A DNA stretch of 64,000 nucleotides from Desulfurococcales archaeon (GCA_015521115.1 WAOT01000004.1:1-64000); one strand, 5' to 3'. Shown: positions 25,866-35,322, counted from the first letter of the stretch. Made by a program: numbers and translations. The notes: a model not told the origin generated them from the sequence alone.

Positions 25866-26570
25866 CTACCTCGCCTGCGAACCAGAGCCCAGGTTTACTC
25901 GGGAGATTACGCTTAAAGGGTTGACAGTTACCCACTGTATGCTCACCTCTTCTGGGATACCCCCCAGCGCGGCTAGACCTATGATGTGAAGTGGGTGTGG
26001 TAGAAGCCAGGGAGAATTACTGCAGGACGAGATCACGAGAGGTAGATTGTATCCCACCGCCCTCCTAAATATAGTGAACATTGCTCTTAGCGTGTAGTCA
26101 AGCCTCCTCTCGGGCTCCATAGTTGCTGCAAGAACGGGTAGTAGGTGAACCTCTACGACGCCCCATCCTCTCTGTTGGAAGAGGATCAGAGTGCTTCTAT
26201 CTACTATACGTTCCATCCCCGGGGAAACTGTTAGTATGTGAACCCTCTTGTTCCTAGCAGCAAATCTTGCGGCTTCTAGAGTTTCAGCGGCTACAGCTAC
26301 GATCTCACCCCTTTCCGAGTCCCTCAGTTGTCGTTGGATCTCTCGGGGACGAGAAGCCCTGAGGGTTCTCCTCCAGATAACCTGTACTCCCGCATCGCTG
26401 GCGGCTTTCTCGATCCTAGCGGTGTCAAGCCAGGGCGATTTCTCGATGGCTACGATCTTATAGTTAAGCCTGGAGTAAAGGGCTAGCATGTTTATTGCAT
26501 CTTCAACTGTTGGGGGTCTAGCGCAGAGGTCGACGAAGACTCTGCCCAGCCTCTCATTCTCCACCGCCAC
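25866..26570 (-). CDS. rnp3: RNase P protein component 3 (Rpp30 homologue)
   Basis: 234 residues of PHP-like TIM-barrel fold. Recognisable features are the VDLCARPP start, LNYKIVAIEKSPW, and the C-terminal SSCSNSPWLLPHPLHIIGLAALGG segment of Rpp30. It is a subunit of RNase P, which matures tRNA 5' ends. It overlaps the COG1325-like gene by 17 nt and is the third gene of the L15e-COG1325-Rnp3 unit. Confidence 0.9.
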   Translation of the reverse strand: MAVENERLGRVFVDLCARPPTVEDAINMLALYSRLNYKIVAIEKSPWLDTARIEKAASDAGVQVIWRRTLRASRPREIQRQLRDSERGEIVAVAAETLEAARFAARNKRVHILTVSPGMERIVDRSTLILFQQRGWGVVEVHLLPVLAATMEPERRLDYTLRAMFTIFRRAVGYNLPLVISSCSNSPWLLPHPLHIIGLAALGGIPEEVSIQWVTVNPLSVISRVNLGSGSQAR

Positions 26571-27000
26571 TTCTCAGCCTCCTCTCATAGTCATGCAATG
26601 CCCTCTTCCTCCTACCGGAGTATCCAACCTTTACTCTTATCACATCATCGCTCTCGTAAATTGTTAGCCTGCCTTGAAGAGCGTCTTGTTTGCTTAGCCT
26701 GAAGTAGAGGCTTCCCTCCTTGTCAACCCTCTCCTCCAGGCTAGCTGCCAGCATTGTTTTATCCACTCTATCTAGCTTTGATAGTATATAGTTGAGGATT
26801 TTTTCGGATTCATCAGGGTTTTCAACATTTATTGAGAGGACTAGGATTGGGTTCCCGTAGTGGCCCGTGTACTCTTCTCTCTCAATCCTGACCTTCGACC
26901 TGTACTCTTCCGGGATTGCCTCAAGCAAGGCCTTCCTAACCTTCTCCTCGTCTTCTGTTGCGTGCACGTTGACCCGAAGTTTTATGGAGTGTACTCCCAT
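26554..27000 (-). CDS. COG1325-like RNA-binding protein (exosome-linked)
   Basis: About 148 residues, matching the small archaeal family always found beside Rnp3 and L15e, with a paired alpha/beta repeat (KLRVNVHATEDEEKVRKALLEAIPEE, then EYTGHYGNPILVLSINVENPDESEKILNYI). It is thought to act with the exosome or in rRNA maturation. That role is inferred from gene order. ATG 27000 is preferred because GGTGGAG lies 9 nt upstream. A GTG at 27018 is the longer option. Confidence 0.8.
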   Translation of the reverse strand: MGVHSIKLRVNVHATEDEEKVRKALLEAIPEEYRSKVRIEREEYTGHYGNPILVLSINVENPDESEKILNYILSKLDRVDKTMLAASLEERVDKEGSLYFRLSKQDALQGRLTIYESDDVIRVKVGYSGRRKRALHDYERRLRSGGGE

Positions 27001-27077
27001 CTCTTCGCTCCACCCCACTAAAAATACAGGGTGGCGGACGCTATAGGGTTAGATGAGGCCTTGAATAAGGGATAGGG

Positions 27078-27755
27078 CTACTGGAGGTCTCCCTTATGGT
27101 ACTTCTCCCTAATCTCATCGGGGGCTATGAGTCTTGCCCCTCTGCTAGCCTCATGCCTCTTCTTCAGCTCCCTCTCCTTGGCCTTCTTCTTCCACTTCTG
27201 CTTGTGTGTGCCCTTTAGGCCTCTACTCTTAAGGAGGCCTCTCATCTTTCTGCCAGCACTGGTTAGTCCTCTGAAGGGTCTACCTTTATGCTTCCCGGTA
27301 GTGACCCAGTTCAGCTCCGGGTCGCTCTTTATTGCGGGGTGGTGTGGGTCTACGAGGATGACCTCATACCATTTGTATAGTCCGTCCTCTCCAACATAGT
27401 AGCTGTTCAACACAACCATGTTGGGATACTTCCTCTGGGCCCTCTCTTCGGCGATCAGGCGTAGACTCTTCGCGGGGGCGAAGCCGTATACTCCCATCCT
27501 CTTAGGCCTTCTCCCCTTATTTGGTCTGGGCTTTCTACGGCCCCCCTTTCTAACACGCACGCGTACAACAATGACGCCCTGCTTAGCCTTATAGCCAAGA
27601 GCCCTAGCCCTATCAAGCCTTGTGGGGTGTTCCACCCTGATTATGGCGGGCTGCCTCCTCCACTCGATCAGCCTCTGCTTCATTAGTAAGCCGTGCTCAC
27701 CGTCGTACGGCCTCTTCCAGGCCTCAGCTATATAGTGGTAGACCGATTTTGCCAT
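27078..27755 (-). CDS. rpl15e: Ribosomal protein L15e (eL15)
   Basis: About 225 residues starting at [16 protein letters not shown], the conserved eL15 N-terminus. The basic [23 protein letters not shown] and the [17 protein letters not shown] segments are intact. It is a large-subunit protein embedded in rRNA. ATG 27755 has GGGGGAAGAG upstream. The open frame continues 48 residues further upstream but that part is not eL15-like. It is divergent from YchF. Confidence 0.94.
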   Translation of the reverse strand: MAKSVYHYIAEAWKRPYDGEHGLLMKQRLIEWRRQPAIIRVEHPTRLDRARALGYKAKQGVIVVRVRVRKGGRRKPRPNKGRRPKRMGVYGFAPAKSLRLIAEERAQRKYPNMVVLNSYYVGEDGLYKWYEVILVDPHHPAIKSDPELNWVTTGKHKGRPFRGLTSAGRKMRGLLKSRGLKGTHKQKWKKKAKERELKKRHEASRGARLIAPDEIREKYHKGDLQ

Positions 27756-27889
27756 CTGCTCTTCCCCCGGAGACTCTAAACCACTATACCCCGCTAGCAA
27801 GTTGGTAGGGGGGCTAAAATATTTGTGAGGCGGTTGAGGGACTCCTAAGAGGTGCCTGAAAAACAGGGTTAAGGGACAGGGTGTGACAG

Positions 27890-29116
27890 TTGGAGCCATC
27901 CAACATACTAATAGGCGTAGTGGGGAAGACCAATGTTGGAAAATCCACGTTCTTCACAGCAGCAACCGAAGCGCCAGCAGAGATCGGGAACAGGCCCTTC
28001 GTAACCATTGAACCAAACGTGGGTGTAGGATATGTTAAGAAGAGGTGTGTACACGTAGAGTTAGGGCTTGACCATTGCGACGCAGCCAATAGTCTGTGCC
28101 TTGAAGGCTGGCGGATGATCCCGGTTAAAATGATGGACGTAGCCGGCTTAGTACCAGGAGCCCACCAGGGTAGGGGCCTCGGGAACAGGTTCCTAGATAA
28201 CTTGAGGAGGGCAGACGTTCTACTCCTGGTTGTCGACGCGAGTGGGGGGACGAGTCCTGAGGGTGTGCCTGTAAAGCCGGGAAGCTATGACCCGGTTGAG
28301 GAGGTTAAATTCATTATAGAGGAAATAGACGAGTGGATGTACGGGATAATATCAAAGGACTGGAAGAAGACCGCTAGAACAATAGATACGAGTGACGTGC
28401 TAGACGTCCCCGGAGCGTTGGCCCAGAGGCTAAGTGGTCTGAGCATTAGAAAGAGCCACGTTGTAAAGGCACTTGAGGGGACAGGGCTCTCTTCTAAGAA
28501 GCTTTCCAACTGGACGCCCGAAGAGCTCCGACTATTCATAAAGGCAGTGAGGAAGGCTTCGAAACCGATCGTTATAGTGGCAAATAAAGCTGATATCCCA
28601 ATAGCGGAAGAGAATATTAAGCGACTTAAGAGGGCGTTTCCAGGCATACCAGTTATACCAGTTAGTGCGGCAAGCGAGCTACTCCTTAGGAGACTAGCTA
28701 AGGAGGGGGTGATCAAGTACATACCGGGAGACCCAGACTTCGAAGTTATCGACGCCTCTAAGGTCGACTCCAGAACTGAAAAGCTCCTAACACTCGTTCG
28801 AGAAAGGGTTTTGAAGAAGTATGGCTCAACAGGCGTCCAACAGGCCATAAACACTGCCGTCCTGGACGTCCTCAAGATGATCTCTGTCTACCCAGTGGAT
28901 GACCCCAACAAGTACACTGACAAAAAGGGCCGCATTCTACCAGACGTCCTCCTAGTCCCCAAAGGAACCACTGCAAGAGAGCTGGCGTATAAAATCCACA
29001 CCGACCTCGGTGAGACGTTTCTCTACGCGATTAACGCTAAGACGAAACAAAGGGTGGGCGAATCGTATGTCCTACAGGATAATGATGTCATAAAGATAGT
29101 CGCTGCCAAAAGGTGA
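27890..29116 (+). CDS. YchF/Obg-family GTPase with TGS domain
   Basis: 408 residues. G1 is GKTNVGKS (12-19), G3 DVAG (83-86) and G4 NKAD (about 240), followed by a C-terminal TGS-type domain ending in [11 protein letters not shown]. Archaeal YchF-like GTPases bind ribosomes and are linked to translation. TTG start. The gene is inserted on the plus strand between the minus-strand L15e block and the minus-strand Rnp2 gene, which interrupts the usual superoperon. It converges with rnp2 with a 3-nt gap. Confidence 0.9.
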   Translation: MEPSNILIGVVGKTNVGKSTFFTAATEAPAEIGNRPFVTIEPNVGVGYVKKRCVHVELGLDHCDAANSLCLEGWRMIPVKMMDVAGLVPGAHQGRGLGNRFLDNLRRADVLLLVVDASGGTSPEGVPVKPGSYDPVEEVKFIIEEIDEWMYGIISKDWKKTARTIDTSDVLDVPGALAQRLSGLSIRKSHVVKALEGTGLSSKKLSNWTPEELRLFIKAVRKASKPIVIVANKADIPIAEENIKRLKRAFPGIPVIPVSAASELLLRRLAKEGVIKYIPGDPDFEVIDASKVDSRTEKLLTLVRERVLKKYGSTGVQQAINTAVLDVLKMISVYPVDDPNKYTDKKGRILPDVLLVPKGTTARELAYKIHTDLGETFLYAINAKTKQRVGESYVLQDNDVIKIVAAKR

Positions 29117-29119
29117 TCT

Positions 29120-29695
29120 TTATACCCCATCGGCTATCTTTTTGGCCCTCTTTATCGTGCCGGAGGTTATAAGTGGGACGACAATAACATGTTCCCCGTC
29201 TACCTCTCTAAGGAGTCCCAGTACTCCGAGGGCGACGTTCTTATACTGAGCCCTTACCCGCAGCACCCCCCTCCTCGTAATAGGGTTGAAATAGACGAGC
29301 TGGATCCCGCTGTTAGCTAAGCCAGCAGACCCTATTATTCTCCGTGATAAGCGTATTATCTCCTGCTGGAGCCTCTTCTCATTTAAGTCGGCCTCTGATA
29401 TAATAGTGAAAACGATATACCTCCTCCTAGGCTTCCTACTCAGAATCCTTCGAATTCTTGAGAGCTCCCTTATCCTAGCGGTCGAGATAGCAGCCTCCAG
29501 GAGCATGCGAGCCCTTCTTGCTTCAAAGAGTGCTACCCCTGCTAAGACTAAAGAGATGCCTGCTACTACAGCCAGAAGCAGTATAACGATTAACCCGTAG
29601 TCAACGCCTAACCAGCTTAGATCCACCTTATCACCAGCCACTTTAACGCTTTCCCTCAGCTTCTGCAGCATTATATGGTCAGGTATCAACTGCAT
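29120..29695 (-). CDS. rnp2: RNase P protein component 2 (Pop5 homologue) with N-terminal membrane segment
   Basis: 191 residues. Residues about 92-191 match Pop5/Rnp2 (RRYIVFTIISE, NSGIQLVYFNPITRRGVLRVRAQY, EVDGEHVIVVPLITSGTIKRAKK). The first 90 residues include a strong hydrophobic helix at about 34-58, then a long basic helix rich in Arg. Typical Pop5 proteins are shorter (about 110-150 residues). The protein thus looks like a membrane-tethered RNase P subunit, or its true start is internal (GTG/ATG codons near residue 64). It is immediately upstream of psmA on the opposite strand. Confidence 0.82.
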   Translation of the reverse strand: MQLIPDHIMLQKLRESVKVAGDKVDLSWLGVDYGLIVILLLAVVAGISLVLAGVALFEARRARMLLEAAISTARIRELSRIRRILSRKPRRRYIVFTIISEADLNEKRLQQEIIRLSRRIIGSAGLANSGIQLVYFNPITRRGVLRVRAQYKNVALGVLGLLREVDGEHVIVVPLITSGTIKRAKKIADGV

Positions 29696-29817
29696 CCCCC
29701 GGAGGCTAAGGGCGGGCCCTCAGGGGAGAGAATAGATCTCATAGGCTATATGCCTCAATGGTCGGTCTCTACATCATCGGGCCAATTATAGTTCAGGGTG
29801 CTGAGGCTGTTAAATCA

Positions 29818-29828
29818 TCCTATTTAAG
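29818..29828 (+). promoter_or_regulatory. TATA-like box for psmA and the exosome operon
   Basis: CCTATTTAAGT about 70-80 nt before the psmA ATG, in the divergent spacer between rnp2 and psmA. The predicted leader is about 45-50 nt. Confidence 0.4.
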
Positions 29829-29898
29829 TCCCTTAGACTACGGCATAAGAGGGATAACCCTCTTGAGAGGGATGCTTAGAAGTGATGGGTGACATGTC

Positions 29899-30684
29899 AT
29901 GGGTCTTGGAGTACCTCCAGCAGCATACGACAGGGCGACTACGATATTCTCGCCTGAGGGAGACCTTTACCAGGTGAGATACGCTTTCAAGGCTGTTGAA
30001 AAGGGATGGACAAGCCTAGGCGCTAGGGGGGCAGATAGCGTGGTGATAGCTGCAGAGAAGAGGCTCATAAGTACACTCCTCGACATTGAGGATATAGAAA
30101 AGATATACAAAGTAGACGACCATATCGGGGTGGCCTTTGCCGGTATGGGGAGCGACGGCAGGGTCTTGATAAGTCAAGCCCAGATAATAGCCGTTAGGCA
30201 CAGGCTTCTCTACGGTGAAATCCCAAGTGTGGACTACATCGCACGGATGATAGCCGACATAAAGCAGGCATACACTCAGCACGCCGGAGTTAGACCTTTC
30301 GGAGTATCACTAATCTTCGGAGGAGTAAACCCCGACGGCAGGGTTAGGCTCCTAAAGACCGACCCGGGAGGTCAATACTTCAGCTACTACGCCGTAGCAA
30401 TAGGAATGGGCGAGAGCCATGCACTAGAAGTCTTCAGAGAGGAGTACAAGAAAAACATGACATTCGAAGAGCTGGTCAGGCTAGTGCTGAAAGCCCTCTT
30501 CAAGGCCCGCATAGAGACAGCAATGAGCGAGGAGGAGTCTAAGAAGGAAGAGCTCCTAAAGAACTTCCACGAGCTAGTAGAGCTTGGTTACGTGAAGAAA
30601 GACGAGATGATGTTCAAAAAGATGAGTAAAAAAGAACTAAAAGAGTATGTAGAAAAATTCTATGATGATCTCCTCAAGGTATAA
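29899..30684 (+). CDS. psmA: Proteasome alpha subunit
   Basis: 261 residues. It has the alpha-type N-terminus (PAAYDRATTIFSPEGDLYQVRYAFKAVEKG), GADSVVIAAEKR, and the PFGVSLIFGG and DPGGQYFSYYAVAIG segments. It forms the outer rings and gate of the 20S proteasome. ATG 29899 has GGGTGA 7 nt upstream. It heads the plus-strand half of the exosome superoperon, the known physical link between proteasome and RNA-decay genes in archaea. Confidence 0.96.
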   Translation: MGLGVPPAAYDRATTIFSPEGDLYQVRYAFKAVEKGWTSLGARGADSVVIAAEKRLISTLLDIEDIEKIYKVDDHIGVAFAGMGSDGRVLISQAQIIAVRHRLLYGEIPSVDYIARMIADIKQAYTQHAGVRPFGVSLIFGGVNPDGRVRLLKTDPGGQYFSYYAVAIGMGESHALEVFREEYKKNMTFEELVRLVLKALFKARIETAMSEEESKKEELLKNFHELVELGYVKKDEMMFKKMSKKELKEYVEKFYDDLLKV

Positions 30685-30748
30685 CCAATGGGTCAGAGCA
30701 ACCCTTAACCCTTACAACCTACAACAGGGAGTTTCAAGGGTGTGAAAA

Positions 30749-31453
30749 TTGACCAGGAAACACGACTATGTGGTCGCATGGATTACCATTAAGGGTAAAA
30801 GGTTTGAGATCCTAGTCCGACCCGACCCTGCCTTCAAATACAAGGAGGGCACTCCTGTTGACTTAGATGAGATACTCTGGACAGACACAATTTATAGGGA
30901 CTCAAGAAAGGGTCTGAAAGCCAGCCCGGAAGAGGTTAAGAAAGCCTTCGGTACAACCGACGTAAAGAAGATTGCTGAGCGCATATTGAAAGAGGGCGAG
31001 ATCCAGCTCACTGAGGAGCAGAGGAGGAAGCTTATTGAAGCTAAAAAGAGGCAAATAATAAATTATATAGCTAAAAATGCTATAGATCCTAAGACAGGTA
31101 AGCCTATACCTGTGACGAGGATAGAGACAGCGTTCGAACAGTTAAGGATAGGCGTGGATCCGTTCAAGGACGCTGAAAGTCAGGCTATTGAGGCAGTCAA
31201 GAGGATAGCGACACTAATGCCAATTAGGCTCGCCAAGGCAGTAGTAAAGGCGACAATACCTCCCCAGTATTCGGGACGTGTATATAAGGAGCTCCGTAGA
31301 CTGGGAAAGGTGTTGAAGACGGACTGGCTCCACGACGGATCACTAGTTGTAGAGCTAGAGATCCCGGCTGGCTCGCAGGTAGATGTTGTCCAGAGACTCC
31401 AAACCCTTACACGAGGGTCAGCTGTAGTTAATGTTAAGGTGATGAAGAGTTGA
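30749..31453 (+). CDS. SBDS/Sdo1 ribosome maturation factor
   Basis: 234 residues with the three SBDS domains (FYSH N-terminus with RFEILVRPD, helical middle including QRRKLIEAKKRQIINYI, and ferredoxin-like C-terminus). It helps release the anti-association factor aIF6 from the 50S subunit. TTG start behind GGGTGTGAAAA. The 3' end overlaps the Rrp4 start (TTGA). In archaea it is always near the exosome genes. Confidence 0.94.
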   Translation: MTRKHDYVVAWITIKGKRFEILVRPDPAFKYKEGTPVDLDEILWTDTIYRDSRKGLKASPEEVKKAFGTTDVKKIAERILKEGEIQLTEEQRRKLIEAKKRQIINYIAKNAIDPKTGKPIPVTRIETAFEQLRIGVDPFKDAESQAIEAVKRIATLMPIRLAKAVVKATIPPQYSGRVYKELRRLGKVLKTDWLHDGSLVVELEIPAGSQVDVVQRLQTLTRGSAVVNVKVMKS

Positions 31454-32157
31454 GTGAGGTTAAGAGGCGAATTGTAGTACCCGGGGAGCGCCTCCCACCT
31501 AACGTTGTCGTTAGGGAGAGGGAACACGAATACGTGTATGAGGAGGAAGGGGTGAAGTACGCCACTGTTATAGGTTTACTAGACGAGAGAGGGGAGAATC
31601 CTGTGTTTGTCCCGTTACAGAGCATATACATTCCAAAGCCGGGAGACGTTATCATAGGGCTCGTCCAGTCCATTGGGATAATGAACTGGTATGTGGATAT
31701 CAATAGCCCATATGTGGCTATACTGACAGCCCAAGACTACCTTGGTCGCCCTTACAACCCGCAGATAGACGACCTCTCAAGATATCTCCCGGTTGGCTCG
31801 TATGTTAAGGTGAAGGTGTTGGCGTTCGACAGGACGAGGAACCCCCTCCTAACGGTACGTGGGGAGGAGGGTCTTGGTAGGATAACTAAGGGTAAGATCG
31901 TGGAGGTAGACCCGGCTAAAATCCCCCGGGTGATAGGCAGGAAGGGGAGCATGCTCCAGATGCTCAAGGAGGAAACGGGATGCTCGATCTTCGCCGCAGT
32001 AAACGGTAGGATCCACATAAACTGCCCTAACCCGGAGATCGAGCCGATCCTGGTCTTAGCCATCAAGATGATAGAAGAACAGGCGCACACATCAGGCCTA
32101 ACGGATAGGGTGAAAAAGTACATTAGTGAGCTTAAGGTTATCAGGGGTGTCAAGTGA
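31450..32157 (+). CDS. rrp4: Exosome subunit Rrp4
   Basis: 235 residues: N-terminal domain (VVPGERLP), S1 domain ([29 protein letters not shown]) and KH domain ([29 protein letters not shown] as the GxxG loop). It forms the RNA-entry cap of the archaeal exosome with Csl4. TTG start overlapping the SBDS stop. Confidence 0.95.
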   Translation: MSEVKRRIVVPGERLPPNVVVREREHEYVYEEEGVKYATVIGLLDERGENPVFVPLQSIYIPKPGDVIIGLVQSIGIMNWYVDINSPYVAILTAQDYLGRPYNPQIDDLSRYLPVGSYVKVKVLAFDRTRNPLLTVRGEEGLGRITKGKIVEVDPAKIPRVIGRKGSMLQMLKEETGCSIFAAVNGRIHINCPNPEIEPILVLAIKMIEEQAHTSGLTDRVKKYISELKVIRGVK

Positions 32158-32879
32158 TGGGTAAGGTATCGATGAAACTCATAAACGAGGAAGGCCTCCG
32201 CCACGATGGAAGGAGACCGGACGAGATGCGCCCGGTAACAATGGAGGTCGGAGTGCTGAGCAATAGCGACGGCTCAGCACTAGTGAGCTTCGGAAGGACT
32301 AGGGTTCTGGCAGCCGTATACGGCCCGCGAGAGCCCCCACAAAGGTACATGATACTCCCCGATAGGGCCCTCCTAAGAGTGAGATATCATATGGCACCGT
32401 TCTCGACTAGTGAGAGAAAGAGTCCAGCGCCGAGTAGGAGGGAGATAGAGCTCTCGAAGGTTATAAGGGAGGCATTAGAAGACATAGTGCTTACACACCT
32501 CTACCCTAGAACCTCCATAGACATATTCATAGAAGTCCTACAGGCGGACGGAGGCACCAGAACTGCAGCTGTCACTGCAGCCTCACTAGCACTTGCCGAC
32601 GCAGGGATACCGATGAAAGCCCTAGTAGCGGGGGTGGCTGTAGGCAAAATCGAGGGAGTGCTGGTGCTCGATGTTGACGAGATAGAGGATGGGAGCGGCG
32701 AGGCGGACATGCCCGTGGCCGCGGCCCCAGACATAGGTAAGATAACCCTCTTCCAGTTAAACGGAGTGCTTACCAGGGAGGAGATAGAGAGGGGCCTCGA
32801 TATGGCGTTGAACGCTATACAGAAGCTTGTCGAGATGGAGAAGGAAGTTCTAAGGAAGAAGTATACATTCAACGTCTGA
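32157..32879 (+). CDS. rrp41: Exosome catalytic subunit Rrp41
   Basis: About 240 residues of RNase PH fold. It carries the substrate and phosphate-site residues ([38 protein letters not shown]) and the catalytic acidic loop [17 protein letters not shown]. It degrades RNA 3'-5' phosphorolytically. ATG 32157 overlaps the Rrp4 stop (TGATG). GTG 32154 is possible. Confidence 0.96.
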   Translation: MGKVSMKLINEEGLRHDGRRPDEMRPVTMEVGVLSNSDGSALVSFGRTRVLAAVYGPREPPQRYMILPDRALLRVRYHMAPFSTSERKSPAPSRREIELSKVIREALEDIVLTHLYPRTSIDIFIEVLQADGGTRTAAVTAASLALADAGIPMKALVAGVAVGKIEGVLVLDVDEIEDGSGEADMPVAAAPDIGKITLFQLNGVLTREEIERGLDMALNAIQKLVEMEKEVLRKKYTFNV

Positions 32880-32890
32880 GGTGATGGGTT

Positions 32891-33748
32891 ATGAGTCTAA
32901 CTCCATACAGGATACCCATAGTCCCCGAGATTAAGAAGCAGACCCTTCTCTCCCTATACGATAAGGGCCTACGGCCCGATAAGAGGGATCTCTACACACC
33001 TAGGGATTTGACAGTACAGGTAGGAGTCATAGAGAAGGCCGAAGGCTCCGCGCTAGTAAAGCTGGGTAGAACTCAAGTCCTTGCCGGAGTGAAGATCGAG
33101 GTGGGGTCACCCTTTAGGGATACGCCCGACGAGGGTGTGATAACCGTCAACGCCGAGTTCGTTCCACTAGCATCGCCATACTTCGAGCCAGGGCCTCCTG
33201 ATGAGAACGCGATCGAGCTGGCAAGAGTCGTTGACCGTAGCCTTAGAGAGGTTAACGCCGTAGACCGGAAATCGCTGGTTCTGATACCCGGAGAGAAGGT
33301 CTGGATCGTGTTCGTTGACTTATACATCCTAGACCACGACGGCAACCTCTTCGACGCCAGCATGCTAGCCGCTATGGCAGCACTACTAAACGCAAGACTC
33401 CCAGACTATGAGGAGCTTGAAACCGGCGAGATCCTAGTCAAAAAGGAGGTCAAGAAAGACCCGTTAAAGATCAACCACATAGTTGTCTCCACAACCCTGG
33501 CAAAGGTCGGGCGACACATTATCGTAGACCCCTCACTCGAAGAAGAGACAGTCTCAGACACAAGGTTAGTCGTCTCATATGACGAAACGCTGAGAGTCGT
33601 GGGCATCCAAAAGACAGGCCCCTCCTCACTGACAAAAGACGAGATCATAAAGATGATCAACATAGGGGCCGATTCCGCGAAGATATACTTTAAAGCCCTA
33701 GCTCAAGCCTTCCAGGATGCCGGGCTACCAGTAAAGTTAGAGTTGTAG
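32891..33748 (+). CDS. rrp42: Exosome subunit Rrp42
   Basis: 285 residues of RNase PH fold without the catalytic acidic cluster of Rrp41. Features are GLRPDKRDLYTPRD, GSALVKLGRTQVLAGVKIEVG and the LEEETVSDTRLVVSYDE region. It forms the hexameric ring with Rrp41 and contributes to RNA binding. It is 11 nt after rrp41 with GGTGATGG as SD. Confidence 0.95.
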   Translation: MSLTPYRIPIVPEIKKQTLLSLYDKGLRPDKRDLYTPRDLTVQVGVIEKAEGSALVKLGRTQVLAGVKIEVGSPFRDTPDEGVITVNAEFVPLASPYFEPGPPDENAIELARVVDRSLREVNAVDRKSLVLIPGEKVWIVFVDLYILDHDGNLFDASMLAAMAALLNARLPDYEELETGEILVKKEVKKDPLKINHIVVSTTLAKVGRHIIVDPSLEEETVSDTRLVVSYDETLRVVGIQKTGPSSLTKDEIIKMINIGADSAKIYFKALAQAFQDAGLPVKLEL

Positions 33749-33771
33749 CCAGGTATAGAGGGGGATAGAGT

Positions 33772-34035
33772 ATGGCAAGGAGGACGAAAATAGTTGGGCC
33801 CGTCGGAAGATACGGCCCACGATACGGTGTAAGTGTTAGGAAGAGGGTAAGGGACGTACTACTAAGGAAGCAGGGCCCGCACACGTGCCCCTTCTGCGGC
33901 TCAACAGGAACTGTAAAGAGGGTGTCAGTAGGCATATGGATGTGTAAAAAGTGTGGCAACGTATGGGCAGGTGGGGCATACACACCACGTTCCGGCATCG
34001 CCAAATACTTTAAGAAGTACATAGTCAAACCCTAA
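33772..34035 (+). CDS. rpl37ae: Ribosomal protein L37Ae (eL43)
   Basis: 87 residues with the zinc ribbon C-x2-C...C-x2-C (CPFC and CKKC) and the conserved RTKIVGPVGRYGPRYG start. It is a large-subunit protein. In most archaea rpoP follows. Here only 61 nt separate it from the Brix gene and no rpoP frame is present. Confidence 0.94.
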   Translation: MARRTKIVGPVGRYGPRYGVSVRKRVRDVLLRKQGPHTCPFCGSTGTVKRVSVGIWMCKKCGNVWAGGAYTPRSGIAKYFKKYIVKP

Positions 34036-34096
34036 TACTATCCCATAAACCCTTCTATTACCATTTTAGAAGCCCGTTTCTAGAGCGTGTAATAAA

Positions 34097-34663
34097 ATGT
34101 ATAAGATAATAGTTACAACTACAAGAAGGCCAACCCCAAGAACGAGATCCCTCGTCAAGGATCTAGTCTCGGTTATACCAGGTGCAGTAAGGTTCACGAG
34201 AGGCCACTACAGTATGCCCGAGCTCGCCATAGAAGCCAGGGCGTTAGGTGCTGAAAGAGTTCTAATAGTCGCCTCGAGGCGGGGGAATCCCAGCCTCGTG
34301 AGATTCTATAAAGTGGGCGACGAGGAGCTAGTGAACATAGCCTCTCTATCAATACTAGGAGTTACACTTTCAAGAGAGTGGAAGAAGGGAACCCCCCAGA
34401 ATATAGGCACTGCTAAGGGTGTAGCGGTCTATCTTGTTAGAAGAGATCCCACGGCCGAGATTGTAGCAGAGGCTCTAGTCGGGGGACTAGGAGCCCGGGT
34501 CTCAGCGGAGAGTAATGTGCCGGACTACGTAGTTATCGTTCTCAGCCCCTCCGAACGGGGCGGTGTAGAGGCGGTTTTCACTTTTAACGGGAGAGTTGTT
34601 GGCCCAAAACTTAGATTGTCACCAGTATCTAAGAGCCTGAAGGGTGTAAACATTGAAGGCTAG
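34097..34663 (+). CDS. Brix-domain rRNA-processing protein (Imp4-like)
   Basis: 188 residues of a single Brix domain: IIVTTTRRPTPRTRSLVKDL start, FTRGHYSMPELAIEARALGAERVLIVASRRGNP, and C-terminal VFTFNGRVVGPKLRLS. Archaeal Brix proteins are thought to act in ribosome assembly. The following Pcc1-like gene begins inside its 3' end. Confidence 0.9.
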   Translation: MYKIIVTTTRRPTPRTRSLVKDLVSVIPGAVRFTRGHYSMPELAIEARALGAERVLIVASRRGNPSLVRFYKVGDEELVNIASLSILGVTLSREWKKGTPQNIGTAKGVAVYLVRRDPTAEIVAEALVGGLGARVSAESNVPDYVVIVLSPSERGGVEAVFTFNGRVVGPKLRLSPVSKSLKGVNIEG

Positions 34664-34895
34664 CATAAAACTATGCCTAGGCCCCTTTACCGCTTCAGTC
34701 TATGAGGCCCTAAAAGCAGAAGAAAACCAGCCAGCCCCTGAGAAGGGGGAGGTCAGTATAGCTCTCTCACAGGACTGCCTTCTAATAAGGATAGCATCAA
34801 ATACGATCTCAGGGCTTAGAGCCCTCGCAAACAGTTTCCTCCTCCTAGCTCACGCATCTTACTGCTCTCTTGTCGAAGCCTCAAGAAAACTCTAA
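34653..34895 (+). CDS. Second Pcc1-like KEOPS protein (Pcc1 or Pcc2 paralogue)
   Basis: 80 residues, TTG start overlapping the Brix stop, with GGGTG upstream. The layout is that of Pcc1: strand 1 (ASIKLCLG), a helix with EALKAEENQPAPEKG, strand LLIRIASNTISGLRALANSFLLLAH. It is divergent from the Pcc1 at 22221, so the genome has two family members. Archaeal KEOPS is known to include a Pcc1 paralogue (Pcc2) as a fifth subunit. Which of the two is Pcc2 cannot be told here. Confidence 0.72.
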   Translation: MKASIKLCLGPFTASVYEALKAEENQPAPEKGEVSIALSQDCLLIRIASNTISGLRALANSFLLLAHASYCSLVEASRKL

Positions 34896-34953
34896 TGCCT
34901 TTAAAGTGGAGACACCTCCCAAACCTCTCCCGGTCACCGGGGGCGTAGCGAGG

Positions 34954-35322
34954 ATGGTTGAGAGGATCCCACGTGAGAAGTATGCTGCAAAGATAGAGAA
35001 GTTCCAGAAGCTGAGAGCGGATCTAGCAAACCTTGCCCAGTCAAAAGCTGCTATCGCAAGGTCGTTAGAGGAGGCTAAGGTCGTATTGGATAGCCTTAAG
35101 GAGCTACCGGATGATACACAACTATACAAATTAGAGGGCTTCGTCCTAATACCGGTCACAAAGGCGAAGCTAGCCAAGGAGCTTGAAGACAGGATAACCG
35201 AGCTGGAGGCAAGACTGGCAAAGCTGGAGAAATTAGAGGAGTCATATAGGAAGGAGCTTGAGAGGCTCATGGAGGAACTACAGGCACTAAGCTCACCAGG
35301 TGAGAAAGCGGTTGGAGGATAA
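34954..35322 (+). CDS. pfdB: Prefoldin beta subunit
   Basis: About 122 residues from ATG 34954, the usual prefoldin beta size: two long coiled-coil helices flanking a beta hairpin (TQLYKLEGFVLIPVTKAKLAKELEDR). The jellyfish-like prefoldin hands unfolded proteins to the thermosome. The frame is open back to TTG 34870, which would add 28 residues overlapping the Pcc1-like gene. The shorter start is favoured by family length. Confidence 0.9.
   Translation: MVERIPREKYAAKIEKFQKLRADLANLAQSKAAIARSLEEAKVVLDSLKELPDDTQLYKLEGFVLIPVTKAKLAKELEDRITELEARLAKLEKLEESYRKELERLMEELQALSSPGEKAVGG

Noticed and set aside
27756-27899. N-terminal extension of L15e to 27899
   Set aside because: Residues are Pro-rich and unlike eL15, they overlap the YchF start, and a proper SD precedes ATG 27755.
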